The notes under the pieces are model-generated. The model worked only from the letters and a program-made list of their open reading frames with translations, was not told the DNA's origin and ran no database searches. Shown here in pieces: positions 11,401-19,600 of a DNA stretch of 64,000 bases (the first letter of the stretch is position 1; every line of letters starts with the position of its first letter). The DNA comes from Methylomonas sp. UP202 (GTDB taxonomy: Bacteria > Pseudomonadota > Gammaproteobacteria > Methylococcales > Methylomonadaceae): assembly GCF_029910655.1 (NCBI RefSeq), contig NZ_CP123897.1:4763547-4827546 (forward strand), written 5' to 3'. A program made the translations under genes and the position numbers.

Positions 11401-14400
11401 AGCGCTTGGTGGTGATTGGCCACGCCTTTCGGTTGGCCGGTGGAACCGGAGGTGTAAATCAGGTACGCGAGCTGCTGCGGATGGCATCTCACTGCCGGCG
11501 CGCTGACCGCTTGCTGGGCCAGTTCGGCTTGCAGGGCTTCGAGGACCAGTACCTGGCCGGGATACGATTGCAGTTTACCGGCCAGGGCCTGCTGGGTCAG
11601 ACACCAGCCGGCACCGGCATTGGCGATCATATAGTCCAAGCGTTCTTGCGGGTAGTCGGGGTCTAGCGGCAGGTAAGCCGCGCCGGCCTTGATGATCGCA
11701 TGCAGGCTGACCACCAACTCCAGGCTGCGCTCCATACACACCGCGACTAAACTTTCCGGACCGACGCCTTGCGAGATTAGATAATGCGCCAATTGGTTGC
11801 TGCGCCGTTCCAGTTCGTCGTAGGTCAATTGGCGTTGTTCGAACACCAACGCCACCGCCGCCGGCGTCCGTTGCGCCTGACGGCTTAACAATTCCGGTAT
11901 CAAGACCTCAGGGTACGAGTAGGCGGTGGCGTTCCAGTCCTCCACAACCTGCGTCAGTTGCGCTTGAGTCAACAGCGGTATGCGCGCCAACGGCAAACGC
12001 GGGTTCTCGGCCAGCGTTTCCAACGCATTCGCCAGCGCCGACAGCATCGCGGTAATGCTGGCTGGCTCGAACAAATCGCTGCTGTATTCCATCGCCAGCG
12101 ACCAATGCTGGTCTTCTTCGATCGCATATAAAGTCAAATCGCATTTCGCCGTGGTGCTCGGTAATACCAGCGGCTGAACGTTCAAATCCGGCAACGAAAA
12201 AGCTTGCTGCCCTTGGCTTTGATACACGAACATCACCTGGAATAACGGCGAAACCGCCAAATTCCGTTCCGGCTGCAAGGCTTCGACCAAACCTTCGAAG
12301 GGATAATATTGATATTCGTAAGCCGATAATGCAGTCGCCTTGACCTGGTCCAGCAATTGTTCGAAAGACGAGTTGCCGTCGAGCTTGATCCTCATCAACA
12401 AGGTATTGACGAATAAACCGACCACATCCTGCACGTCCTGTTGATCCCGGTTCGCCACCGGCGTGCCGATCATGAAATCCGACTGCCCGCTATAGCGGTA
12501 TAAGACTGCCGCAAATGCCGCCAGCAGCAACATGAAGTCGGTTGCCCCCTGCTGTTGCGCTTGCGCGTGCAACGCGGCCCGAATGGACGCCGGAATCGCG
12601 TGAAATTGCATCGCGCCGCGGAAAGTTGGCAGCAGCGGCCGGCTGTGGTCGTAATTCAATGCCAAGGTCGTCGGCGCATCGCCTAAAGCCGTCAACCAAT
12701 AATCCTTAGCCGCCTTAAACCAGCCTTGTTCGGCCAGCATGCGTTGCCAACGGCAGTAATCGCCGTATTGCACCGGCAAATCCGGCAATTCGGCGGCGGC
12801 GCCCGTCAGGCATTGGCGATACAAAAGCGATACGTCGTGCAGCAAGACCTTAACCGACCAACCGTCGGCCACGATATGGTGCATGACCAGCAACAGCAAA
12901 TGGTGCCGAGGGGCGATTTCCAATAAACATGCCTTGAAGACTTGCCCGGTGGCCGGTTCCAAGCCGCTATTGGCCTCCTGGCGGAGGATAGATTCAAGCC
13001 CTTGGACGGCAACCACCGGTGCGCTATAGTAAGCCAATACCGGAACGCCGTGTTCTAGAACTTGTTGACGCAAACCGAGCCCTTCGCCGAAAACCTTGCT
13101 GCGCAAGGCCTGATGCCTATTCACCAAGGCTTGCAAGGCACCTTGTAAGGCCTCGCGGTTTAAGTCCCCATAGACATGAAAAGCCAGCGGAATATGGTAA
13201 ACGCCACCGGCATTTTCCAGACTATTGACGAACCATAAGCGTTCTTGCGAGAACGATAAGGGCGCATCCGCCCGGTCTTGCGGCGAAATCGCCGGCCAAG
13301 CCAGCCGCTGCCGATCGCCGTCCAGCAAAAGCTCGCCTAAGCCTTGAATGCTGGCGTGGTTGAAAACATCTTCTATGCTGAGTTTGGTGTGAAAAACCGC
13401 CGCCAATTTGGCGATCAAGCGTAGCGCCAGCAGCGAATGGCCGCCGACATGAAAAAAATTGCTGTGAATGCCGAACTCGCGGTGTTGCAATAATTGCTGC
13501 CAAATATCGGCTATTTGCCGCTGCAAGTCGTTGTCCGGGGCGCTGCGGTCCTCATCCTGGCTGACTACATCCATGGCCGGCAAGGCCTTACGGTCGACTT
13601 TACCGTTAGCCGATAAAGGCAGCTCGGGCAGCACCATAAATGCAGCCGGCAGCATGTAATCGGGCAAAAAGCTCTGCATGAATTCGCGTATCGGCTTGAT
13701 CAAGGCCGGCGTATCGTCGACGCCGGCCCGCAAGGTCAGATAAGCCAGCAAGGCTGGCTCGCCACGGAATGGCTTAGCCGTGAGCACGCAATTTTGCACC
13801 ACCGGATGTTGTTTCAATATGGCTTCGATTTCGCCCAACTCGATCCGAAAGCCTCTGAGCTTAATTTGGCCGTCTTCGCGGCCTTGGTATTCGATGACGC
13901 CGTCGGCCCGGTAGCGGCATATGTCGCCGGTCCGGTACAGCCTTTCGCCTTGACCGAACGGATTGGGTACGAAGCGTTCGGCGGTCAGCTGCGGCTTTTG
14001 CTGATAGCCGCGCGCCAAGCCGATGCCGGCGATGTACAGTTCGCCGGACACGCCGATCGGCACCGGCTGCAGTTGGCCGTCGAGGATGTATAAACGTAGG
14101 TTGTCGATCGGTTTGCCGATGGCAACTATCGCGCTGGCGGTGTCGGCTGCGTCGCAAGCCCATTCGCTGACGTCGATCGCCGCTTCGGTCGGGCCGTAGA
14201 GATTGTAGAGACGCACCGATGGCAGCTTGCCGTAGACCTGTTGTTGCAGGCTCAACGGTAAGGCTTCGCCGCTGCAGATGATGCGCCGTAAGCTGCCGCA
14301 GTGTGCCGCTTCGGGGTCGTCGATGAAGGCTTGCAGCATGGACGGCACGAAGTGCAGGGTGTCGATGTGCTGGGCCTGGATCAGTTTGGCCAGGTAATCG

Positions 14401-16655
14401 CTGTCTTTATGTCCGCCCGGTTTGGCGATGACCAAACGGGCGCCGGCGATCAACGGCCAGAAAAATTCCCAGACCGAGACGTCGAAGCTGTACGGGGTTT
14501 TTTGTAAGACCCGGTCTTGCTCGCTCAATGGGTAACGCCGCTGCATCCACTGGATCCGGTTGGCCAGCGCTTGGTGGTGATTGGCCACGCCTTTCGGTTG
14601 GCCGGTGGAACCGGAGGTGTAAATCAGGTACGCGAGCTGCTGCGGATGGCATCTCACTGCCGGCGCGCTGACCGCTTGCTGGGCCAGTTCGGCTTGCAGG
14701 GCTTCGAGGACCAGTACCTGGCCGGGATACGATTGCAGTTTACCGGCCAGGGCCTGCTGGGTCAGACACCAGCCGGCACCGGCATTGGCGATCATATAGT
14801 CCAAGCGTTCTTGCGGGTAGTCGGGGTCTAGCGGCAGGTAAGCCGCGCCGGCCTTGATGATCGCATGCAGGCTGACCACCAACTCCAGGCTGCGCTCCAT
14901 ACACACCGCGACTAAACTTTCCGGACCGACGCCTTGCGAGATTAGATAATGCGCCAATTGGTTGCTGCGCCGTTCCAGTTCGTCGTAGGTCAATTGGCGT
15001 TGTTCGAACACCAACGCCACCGCCGCCGGCGTCCGTTGCGCCTGACGGCTTAACAATTCCGGTATCAAGACCTCAGGGTACGAGTAGGCGGTGGCGTTCC
15101 AGTCTGCCAACAACTGGCGTTGATACTCGCCATTCAGCAAGGGCAGAAAAACCGCCGGTTTGTCTTGAAACGCCGATAGCGATTGCAGGCTGGTGAAATA
15201 ATAATCGGCTAAGCGTTGCGCATCGTCGGCATCCATTACCTCGCTATTAAATTTAAGCGAACCGACTAAGTCGCCGCCCGCTTCCATCAACTCCAACGAC
15301 AGATCGAACTGCCCTTCCTGTTGAAACAAGGCATAGGGCGCCAACGCCAAACCACCCCAGTCCACGGTTTGCCCGGCAGTTCGACCGCTGCCGCTGGCAT
15401 CGAGCAGTAGCTGGGCTTTTTGCAATTGCTGGAACACGAAAGCGGCCTGAAACAACGGCGGACGGCTGGTATCGCGGGACAGCGCCAGCCGCTCGATAAT
15501 CAAAGCTAACGGGAAAGCCTGATGCGCCATGGCCGACAATACTTCCCGACGACAGGCGCGAACGAAATCGGCGACCGTTTGCTCTGGGTTTAGCTCCGAT
15601 AGAATCGGCAAGGGATTGACGAAATACCCCACGACGCCGGCATAACGATCGTCATCCCGACCGGCCAACGGCGTACCGACACAAAGCCGTTGCTGACCGC
15701 CGCAGCGGTGTAGCAATAACTGATAAGCCGCGAGCAATAACACGTATAAGGTAACATCCAGCTCGACGGCTAGCGCCCGCAAGGCGGAGACTGTCCGGCT
15801 ATCGATACGTAAAGGATACGAGGCGCCGCGGTAATTCCGCCGCGCCGGAAAAGGCCGCTTGGTGGGCAGGTTTAATAACGGTGGGGCTTGCACGAATTTA
15901 TCGCGCCAATACCGCCAATCCGCTTCCAACGTTCCTGAATCAACCTCGGCCACCTGTGTTTCGGCATACTGACGATACGAAAGCGATAACCTCGGCAAAT
16001 CAGGCTCACGCCCGGCCACTAAGGCCGAATACACCTGAGCGAGTTCGTCGAGCAACAGCCACAGCGACCAGCCGTCGCCGATAATATGGTGAAAAACCAG
16101 CAATAACACCGATTGCCGGGGCGCGCATTGAAATAAACCTACCCTGAACAACGATCGCGAACCGTTCAAATCGAATGGCGCGGCGTAATGTCCGGCCACC
16201 TGATCACTTAAGGTTTGCTCGTCCCAGCCGGACGCATCGATGTGTTGAAAATCGATGCTTGCGCCAGGATCGATGAACTGGCGCGGCTCGCCGTCTTGCG
16301 CTTCAAAACGCAAACGTAGCGCAGGATGGCGCTCCGCCAAATAGCGCAAGGCTTGCCGCAGGCGCTCGGGGTCGACCGCCGACAAAATCCTGGCCGAGAA
16401 AGCCACGTTATAAGCCGCGCTATCCGGCGCCGTTTGGTACAGGAACCACAAAGCCCGTTGCCCGTAAGTCAAGACAAAGGGCTCGCGTTGCAAGGCTTGA
16501 AAATGCTCGATTAAAGCTTGTTTATGGCTTTTAAGCGCGTCCAGCAGCGCCTCGTTGACGGCTTGTTTCGGCGCCCGGTAACGTAATTTATCGCCTTCCA
16601 GCCACAGTTCCACCCGATTTTCGGCCAAATCCCGCAGTAATCCTTGCACGCTCAA
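2487..16655 (-). CDS. Four-module non-ribosomal peptide synthetase (predicted Ser-Ser-D-Ser-Gly)
   Basis: A 4722-residue cytoplasmic NRPS. Order with rough residues: TubC-type N-terminal docking domain (1-55); C1 (57-490, HHIIGDG); A1 (520-1030); T1 (GGHSL near 1073); C2 (HHIVADG near 1262); A2 (1570-2000); T2 (GGDSI near 2120); C3 (HHLLMDG near 2310); A3 (2610-3060); T3 (GGDSI near 3163); epimerisation domain (HHLLVDGVSW near 3345, later GHGRE and NYLGRF); C4 (HHILLDG near 3805); A4 (4100-4550); T4 (GGHSL near 4652). Aligned by eye to the GrsA pocket, A1, A2 and A3 each give DVWHISLIDK, a serine code. A4 gives DILQLGVVWK, closest to glycine codes. C1 and C2 have LCL-type first motifs; C3 and C4 have DCL-type. 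There is no thioesterase; T4 hands on to the next PKS. The start is TTG at 16655: its TTGA overlaps the upstream stop, and GGAGG lies 7 nt before it. Confidence 0.96.
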   Translation of the reverse strand: MSVQGLLRDLAENRVELWLEGDKLRYRAPKQAVNEALLDALKSHKQALIEHFQALQREPFVLTYGQRALWFLYQTAPDSAAYNVAFSARILSAVDPERLRQALRYLAERHPALRLRFEAQDGEPRQFIDPGASIDFQHIDASGWDEQTLSDQVAGHYAAPFDLNGSRSLFRVGLFQCAPRQSVLLLVFHHIIGDGWSLWLLLDELAQVYSALVAGREPDLPRLSLSYRQYAETQVAEVDSGTLEADWRYWRDKFVQAPPLLNLPTKRPFPARRNYRGASYPLRIDSRTVSALRALAVELDVTLYVLLLAAYQLLLHRCGGQQRLCVGTPLAGRDDDRYAGVVGYFVNPLPILSELNPEQTVADFVRACRREVLSAMAHQAFPLALIIERLALSRDTSRPPLFQAAFVFQQLQKAQLLLDASGSGRTAGQTVDWGGLALAPYALFQQEGQFDLSLELMEAGGDLVGSLKFNSEVMDADDAQRLADYYFTSLQSLSAFQDKPAVFLPLLNGEYQRQLLADWNATAYSYPEVLIPELLSRQAQRTPAAVALVFEQRQLTYDELERRSNQLAHYLISQGVGPESLVAVCMERSLELVVSLHAIIKAGAAYLPLDPDYPQERLDYMIANAGAGWCLTQQALAGKLQSYPGQVLVLEALQAELAQQAVSAPAVRCHPQQLAYLIYTSGSTGQPKGVANHHQALANRIQWMQRRYPLSEQDRVLQKTPYSFDVSVWEFFWPLIAGARLVIAKPGGHKDSDYLAKLIQAQHIDTLHFVPSMLQAFIDDPEAAHCGSLRRIICSGEALPLSLQQQVYGKLPSVRLYNLYGPTEAAIDVSEWACDAADTASAIVAIGKPIDNLRLYILDGQLQPVPIGVSGELYIAGIGLARGYQQKPQLTAERFVPNPFGQGERLYRTGDICRYRADGVIEYQGREDGQIKLRGFRIELGEIEAILKQHPVVQNCVLTAKPFRGEPALLAYLTLRAGVDDTPALIKPIREFMQSFLPDYMLPAAFMVLPELPLSANGKVDRKALPAMDVVSQDEDRSAPDNDLQRQIADIWQQLLQHREFGIHSNFFHVGGHSLLALRLIAKLAAVFHTKLSIEDVFNHASIQGLGELLLDGDRQRLAWPAISPQDRADAPLSFSQERLWFVNSLENAGGVYHIPLAFHVYGDLNREALQGALQALVNRHQALRSKVFGEGLGLRQQVLEHGVPVLAYYSAPVVAVQGLESILRQEANSGLEPATGQVFKACLLEIAPRHHLLLLVMHHIVADGWSVKVLLHDVSLLYRQCLTGAAAELPDLPVQYGDYCRWQRMLAEQGWFKAAKDYWLTALGDAPTTLALNYDHSRPLLPTFRGAMQFHAIPASIRAALHAQAQQQGATDFMLLLAAFAAVLYRYSGQSDFMIGTPVANRDQQDVQDVVGLFVNTLLMRIKLDGNSSFEQLLDQVKATALSAYEYQYYPFEGLVEALQPERNLAVSPLFQVMFVYQSQGQQAFSLPDLNVQPLVLPSTTAKCDLTLYAIEEDQHWSLAMEYSSDLFEPASITAMLSALANALETLAENPRLPLARIPLLTQAQLTQVVEDWNATAYSYPEVLIPELLSRQAQRTPAAVALVFEQRQLTYDELERRSNQLAHYLISQGVGPESLVAVCMERSLELVVSLHAIIKAGAAYLPLDPDYPQERLDYMIANAGAGWCLTQQALAGKLQSYPGQVLVLEALQAELAQQAVSAPAVRCHPQQLAYLIYTSGSTGQPKGVANHHQALANRIQWMQRRYPLSEQDRVLQKTPYSFDVSVWEFFWPLIAGARLVIAKPGGHKDSDYLAKLIQAQHIDTLHFVPSMLQAFIDDPEAAHCGSLRRIICSGEALPLSLQQQVYGKLPSVRLYNLYGPTEAAIDVSEWACDAADTASAIVAIGKPIDNLRLYILDGQLQPVPIGVSGELYIAGIGLARGYQQKPQLTAERFVPNPFGQGERLYRTGDICRYRADGVIEYQGREDGQIKLRGFRIELGEIESVLKQHAEIQEAAVKVWSQGQSKRLVAYVVSHAADFDQAVKQQLQQLPDYMRPSQTVRLEQLPLTASGKLDRKALKEPDIQAQQPYREARNAVEQRLVGIWREVLNQDRIGIDDNYFELGGDSILSIQIVARAREAGLELRVEDLFLGQTIAELAGLAKQTEQSMVAAADGDNQCLPLSPTQEGMLFHALYDDDKGVYCQQVVLTFEGDLQADLFKQAWWAVFLRHDALRRVFIWQQSGGKPYQQLIETGFCSWQVLDWSAMAADEQRQRQALLQQQQAGQGFDVSRGPLSHLSLIKLGERRYCLLWSYHHLLMDGWSLPLVLQDVAKQYQALVQGQAYQAKPLRPFADYLHWLAQQDPQPAMQYWQQQLAAIQAATVLPCVEPKTCAGYADAATVWEAELSRRIGAFVKQERTTLAVLLQAAWALILSRYSSEQNVVFGMTVSGRPPQLPGIESVVGLFINTIPVAAHIDNRRSVCDWLQALTAEQFKRDAHAYLPLSKIVECSGRHAAGQSLFQSLLVLENYPLDAGLLNDEQAGLKIVAAQFKEQTNYPLTLVVVPGEQLQIKAMFQAEVFAAATVNRLLAHFKSALNFLLSAGAKPLAEFALLEAQERKRCLEDWNATEYAYPEALIPELLSRQAKQTPEAIALVFEQSQWTYAELELRSNQLAHYLISQGVGTESLVAVCMERSLELVVSLHSIVKAGAAYVPLDPDYPQERLDYMIANAGAGWCLTQQALAAKLQDYPGQVLIIEALQTELAQQPAGAPALECHPQQLAYLIYTSGSTGQPKGVANHHQALANRLNWMQRRYALSGQNSVLQKTPYSFDVSVWEFFWPLIAGARLVIAKPGGHKDSDYLAKLIQAQHIDTLHFVPSMLQAFIDDPEAAHCNSLRRIICSGEALPLSLQQQVYGKLTSARLYNLYGPTEAAIDVSEWPCHEDDTASPIVAIGKPIDNLRLYILDGQLQPVPVGVSGELYIAGIGLARGYQQKPQLTAERFVPNPFGDGERLYRTGDICRYRANGVIEYQGREDGQIKLRGFRIELGEIESVLKQHAEIQEAAVKVWSQGQSKRLVAYVVSHAADFDQAVKQQLQQLPDYMRPSQTVRLEQLPLTASGKLDRKALKEPDIQVQQPYREARNAVEQRLVGIWREVLNQDRIGIDDNYFELGGDSILSIQIVAKARQAGIRLDLKQLFSAQTIAVLAESAEAAEKSSAEQGRVTGTVMPTPIVHYFFETVTKDVQHFNQSVLLEVPSDIDVAALRKSLAAVLDHHDVLRMQVRSPVELYIPSDGEIEQVLQLKTFRDAEDLAEQAEAVQASLQWLNAPLLKVVLFQAKGQDRNSRLFLVLHHLLVDGVSWRILLEDLQLAYQAASAGQVPNLPKKTSAFPAWAERLRQWSNTLPDQAYWLRHCEYGFARLPLDHAAGNKITLADTVVESLQLDHEITQALMLAPRALQASVEEVLLAALLESLWQRLGKTTLVIELEGHGRENVFEDLDVSRSVGWFTSLFPLAVEANLATALSAVKAAMRALPHRGLSYGVLRYLSADATLRRKLEDAEQRATGIRFNYLGRFEKAKQASVFIAQAQERRGDERSGRQDFGLLMDFNGAVHQDCLRLELRYSPLQFDRSTVLQLLADFKRHLSGLLAQAPVESGFELAMPDEQRLSDMRRRGGVRDVYPLAPLQQGLLFHSVFDSQSGSYLQQVSWRFSGELQVDSWRRAWRELMRRHSILRTGFDWPGARQPLQVVFDDVPFVWRDLDYSKKSPAERQQLSASFLRQDRQTPFDVKAQPLLRFALLRLSVTESVFVCSYHHILLDGWSLPKLIEDAFGLYAAYVSGRQPCLPDRRPFRDYIAWLLEQDSRTMEAYWRRQLDGFSDVNKLAIDSGGDSHSRQAEFAQAQAVLDRKTTAALQQFAQQQRVTVNIVLQAAWVVLLSRYCGSRDILFGLTVSGRPAELERVGDMLGLFINTVPVRAKLASGQTVEQLLRQLMDDGMEREPFTYLQLAEMQGWSQVPAGQALFDTLFIFENYPIDEALSQSSSILQLNDFQVYEQTDLPLTLLVTPGRELSLKISYQRQRFDADAIQGVLRHLQDILTRMISAPGALLSGIGLLSQAAQQDLVQLDRRAVASHCLPGLCLHSLIERQARQSANKTAVTFGEQSLSYAELEQRAERMAGQLQALGIGVESVVAICMPRCIEMIVALLAVLKTGAAYLPLDLNLPVKRLHYMVEDSGAALVLVYGSTAPAFPVATCDVARLSADAAETRCEQVKVRPDNLAYVIYTSGSTGKPKAVQISHKNIVNFMLTMAERPGIVADDRLLAVTTLAFDIAALELYLPLTVGATVVLADSLQSADGHVLQALLQEHDITLMQATPASWRLLLASGWQGRPGFKVLCGGEALPLNLADQLRQRAGEVWNVYGPTETTVWSSRCLVTGDGKIKLGEPLANTRLYVVDEDLNLLPPGFPGELMIAGEGVARGYRHRAGLTAERFILDPFSAAGERMYRTGDQVVRHLDGSIEYLGRLDFQAKIRGYRIELGEIEARLEDRADIEQAVAVINQTQADNQQLLVYYRGKLSSARELRDYLAEYLPAYMLPSEFIHLETFALTHSGKVDRKALPKPQRSDGPKPVAGQPKTQTQKQLLAIWQQVLQRDDFGTEESFFDLGGHSLLLMQVWNALQPQYPALQTVDLFRYPTIAKLAAFLDDSGADASAAVAKAELKASRQKTVRRKNLINS
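7135..7568. repeat. Near-identical repeat, copy 1 (end of A3 plus T3)
   Basis: Matches 10267-10700 at an offset of 3132 bp with only a handful of mismatches seen by eye. It covers the C-terminal adenylation subdomain and the start of the GGDSI carrier domain of module 3. Similarity continues further into the A domain at lower identity. Confidence 0.85.
10267..10700. repeat. Near-identical repeat, copy 2 (end of A2 plus T2)
   Basis: Partner of 7135-7568. A2 is therefore a mosaic: its core matches A1 almost perfectly, while its C-terminal subdomain and carrier domain match module 3. Confidence 0.85.
10659..11939. repeat. 1281-bp near-identical repeat, copy 2 (A2 domain)
   Basis: Partner of 13824-15104 and encodes most of adenylation domain 2. 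The right end breaks at the start of the domain, just after the conserved WNATAYSYPE linker. The left end breaks near the GFRIELGEIE motif. The homologous part of A3 (about 7500-8820) is clearly related but carries many more substitutions. Confidence 0.93.
13824..15104. repeat. 1281-bp near-identical repeat, copy 1 (A1 domain)
   Basis: This stretch encodes most of adenylation domain 1. It matches 10659-11939 at a constant offset of 3165 bp. Reading the two side by side I saw a single mismatch, at 13869 versus 10704. The flanking condensation-domain sequence differs completely on both sides, so the identity stops sharply. This fits recent intragenic duplication or gene conversion confined to the substrate-selecting domain. 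Confidence 0.93.
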
Positions 16656-19600
16656 ATTTCCCCCTCCAGCATATCTTCATCCTCGGCTATCGAGGCGGTC
16701 TTAGCCCGTTCTAGCGGCAATAGGTTCACTTGCAGATAATCGACCAAACCCCAACCTTCGCACTGCAATAGCTGGCTGACCGGCACTTCGGTTTGCAGGG
16801 TTTTGCGCATGACTGCGCGTAACTCCACGGCGGCCAAGGAATCCAAACCCAGAGAACTCAGCGAGCGACTCAATTCGCATTGCGCCGCCGATAATTTCAA
16901 GATTCCCGCCAATTGCCGCTTGAGCCAATCGCCCAACATCGCCTTGGATTGTTCTGAGTCGGCGGAACGTAAAGCCCGCAAATATTCGTCGCCGTCAACG
17001 GCCTCCACGCCGACAGCCGGCATCAGTTCCGCCAGTAATCCCTCCGCCACGCCATGCCCCGCGCTCTTGGCGGCCTGCCGCCAATCGCAATTCACCACGC
17101 AAACTTGCCCAGTCTGGCGGCCGCCGAGCAGCCCCTGCAACACCGTTCCAGCGCGTTCGTCATCGATCAAGCCCAAACCCGATTGGCGCCAAAAAGCACG
17201 TAGCCCATCGCTGCTCTGTTGCTGTATCCCACTCTGCCAAGGGCCCCAGTCGATAGCCAGAGCCGGAAAGCCGTCATGCCCGCGTTGCCATGCCAAGGCG
17301 TCCATCGCCGCATTGGCCGCCGCGTAAGCGCCTTGGCCGACATTGCCCAACAAGGCGTTCAACGACGAATACAGCCAGAAAAAATCCAGCGGTTGGTTGC
17401 GGGACGCTTGATCCAGCAAAACCGCCGCTTGTAACTTGACCCGATTCAATTGTGCCAACCGCAACGCCGATTGCTTTAGCAACAGATCGTCGTCGGTAAA
17501 ACCCGCGCAGTGCACAATGCCTTTTAGCGGCCTGCCGCTATGTTCGATGTTAGCAAACAGCCGCTCGACGGCCAGAGGTTCGCAAACGTCCAGCGTCATT
17601 ACGATTAACTCGAGATCGGCATATTGGCCTTGCAAATCCAGCAAGCGGCTCGGCAACCGCGCATGCTCCCGGCGACTGCTCAGATAAAGATGACGGGCAC
17701 CTTGCTCGATCAACCAACAAGCGGTCGTTAACCCTAAATCGCCCAAACCGCCGCTCACCAGGTAACTGGCCTGTTGATCGATCTCCACCGGCGTTTCGGC
17801 CAGCGGTTTATATCGCTGTAAACGCTGCACCCATAAGCTATCGCCTATCGCGGCCAAGCGTTGCTCGCCGCTGTTGTCCAATAAGCCGGCTAGCAATGCC
17901 TCAGCGCTATCGGCATCGATGATGCGCGGTTTCAGCTCGCTATGCTCCTGGAACAAAACCGCCGCCATCCCCCACAACGCGGCGCCGCCGTAATTCATTT
18001 GTCGGCAAAATTCGCCTTGCGCGTTGCGGGTCGTCAGCGTCAAATTCAGGCGATGGCCTTGCAACAACGGCAGCAAGGCCAACAACTGCCCCGACGCCTC
18101 CATGGCATGTGCCGCGCCGTCCACCGCTAAAAACCCGCTCAAATCGACCAACTCGTTGACGCCGATTAAATCGTCGGCACTCAGCTGATCCAAATTCAAT
18201 GTGCTAACCCTATGGCCTTGCCGGGTTAAGGGCTCGACCAAGGCCGGCTGGTCTTGGCCGGCAATGAACAGCCAGGACTTTCCGCCCCGGCCGACCACGG
18301 CACGATGCGGCCGCCAAACCGGCTGATAGAACCAGTCGGGCATGGGCGACAGGATTTGTTTCAAACGACTTTCGCTGACAGTCGCCACTTCGACGCCGGC
18401 AATCGAAAACTGCAATTGCCGCTGAGCGTTGAAAATCGCCAAATCGGTCTGCCCTGATTCATTCAAGGTAGCGCTAGTCCAACAACTCTCGGCAAAATCC
18501 CCTCGCCAGCATTCGATCCGCCGGATACGCACCGGCAAACGCAAACCCCGGCTGTCCGGTTCGAACACCGCGGCCATCAATTGCAGCGCCGAATCGAGTA
18601 CGACCGTATCAAGCGCGGCGGAGTCCACCAACCGTTGATCGAGCCGGGCAACAGCCCGGCCTTGCTGTTGCCAAAGTTTGGCGATGCCTCGAAAACGCGG
18701 CCCGTATTGCAAACCGTGCTCGGCAAACAAGCGATAAAATTGCTCTGCTGAGTATTCGTCCCCTTGTTCCGGCAATCCTGACGACACGGCCGTAGTATCG
18801 ATACTTTCGCTCAGCGGTTGCAGGGCAGCGCTGACATGTTGCCGCCACTGCTCGCCACCTTCCTCCCGGCTGACTATTTTCAAGTCAGCCGAGTCGCCCA
18901 CGCCGCTAAATATCAATTGCAAGTCGATGGACTCATGCTCGGGAATCAGCAGCGCGCGCTCGATTTCCAAATCGACAATCGCAAAGCCCGTGTGCCCATC
19001 GCGCTTAAATAACGCTTGGTAAGTCATGGCGATCAACAAGGCCAGCGGCGCGACCGCCAAACCATACAGCCGATGTTCGCTTAGCCAGGGCTGGTTCGCA
19101 AGGCTTAATGTCCAGGCGTAAACACTGCTATTTTCTGCAAACGCAGGACTAGTGAGCCAACGGCCTTGCCGGTCAAGCAACGGCAGCGTGTCAAACTCGA
19201 ACCAATCGGGCCAATAACGCTGGCGCTGCCAAGGGTAAGTGGGCAGATCCGTGAGCTGGCCGGCATTAAGCGCCTGCCAATTCAGTTCCAAACCGGAGGC
19301 GACCGCCTCGGCCAACGCTTGGTTAAAAGAGCCTTGATTTCCGGGGCAAGCCGAAACGGCAGTCACATTCGCCGCCTGCTGCCGAATCAAGCCGGTCAAC
19401 ACCGGCTTAGGGCCGATTTCCAGCCATAAATCCACATCCTGCCGCGCCAAGGTCTCCAGGCTTTGTTGAAATAGCACCGGCTGGCGCAAATGCCGTAACC
19501 AATAATCGGCCTCGGCGTAAGCAGCACTTGCAAGGTCACCGGTCAAATTGGCAATAATCGGAATCGAGGCGGCGTTTAGCGCTACCCCGGCAAAACAGGC

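Noticed and set aside
7000-15200. Repeats inside the NRPS as possible insertion sequences or CRISPR-like arrays
   Set aside because: The repeats coincide with adenylation and carrier domains, stay in frame and have no terminal inverted repeats, so they are domain duplications.
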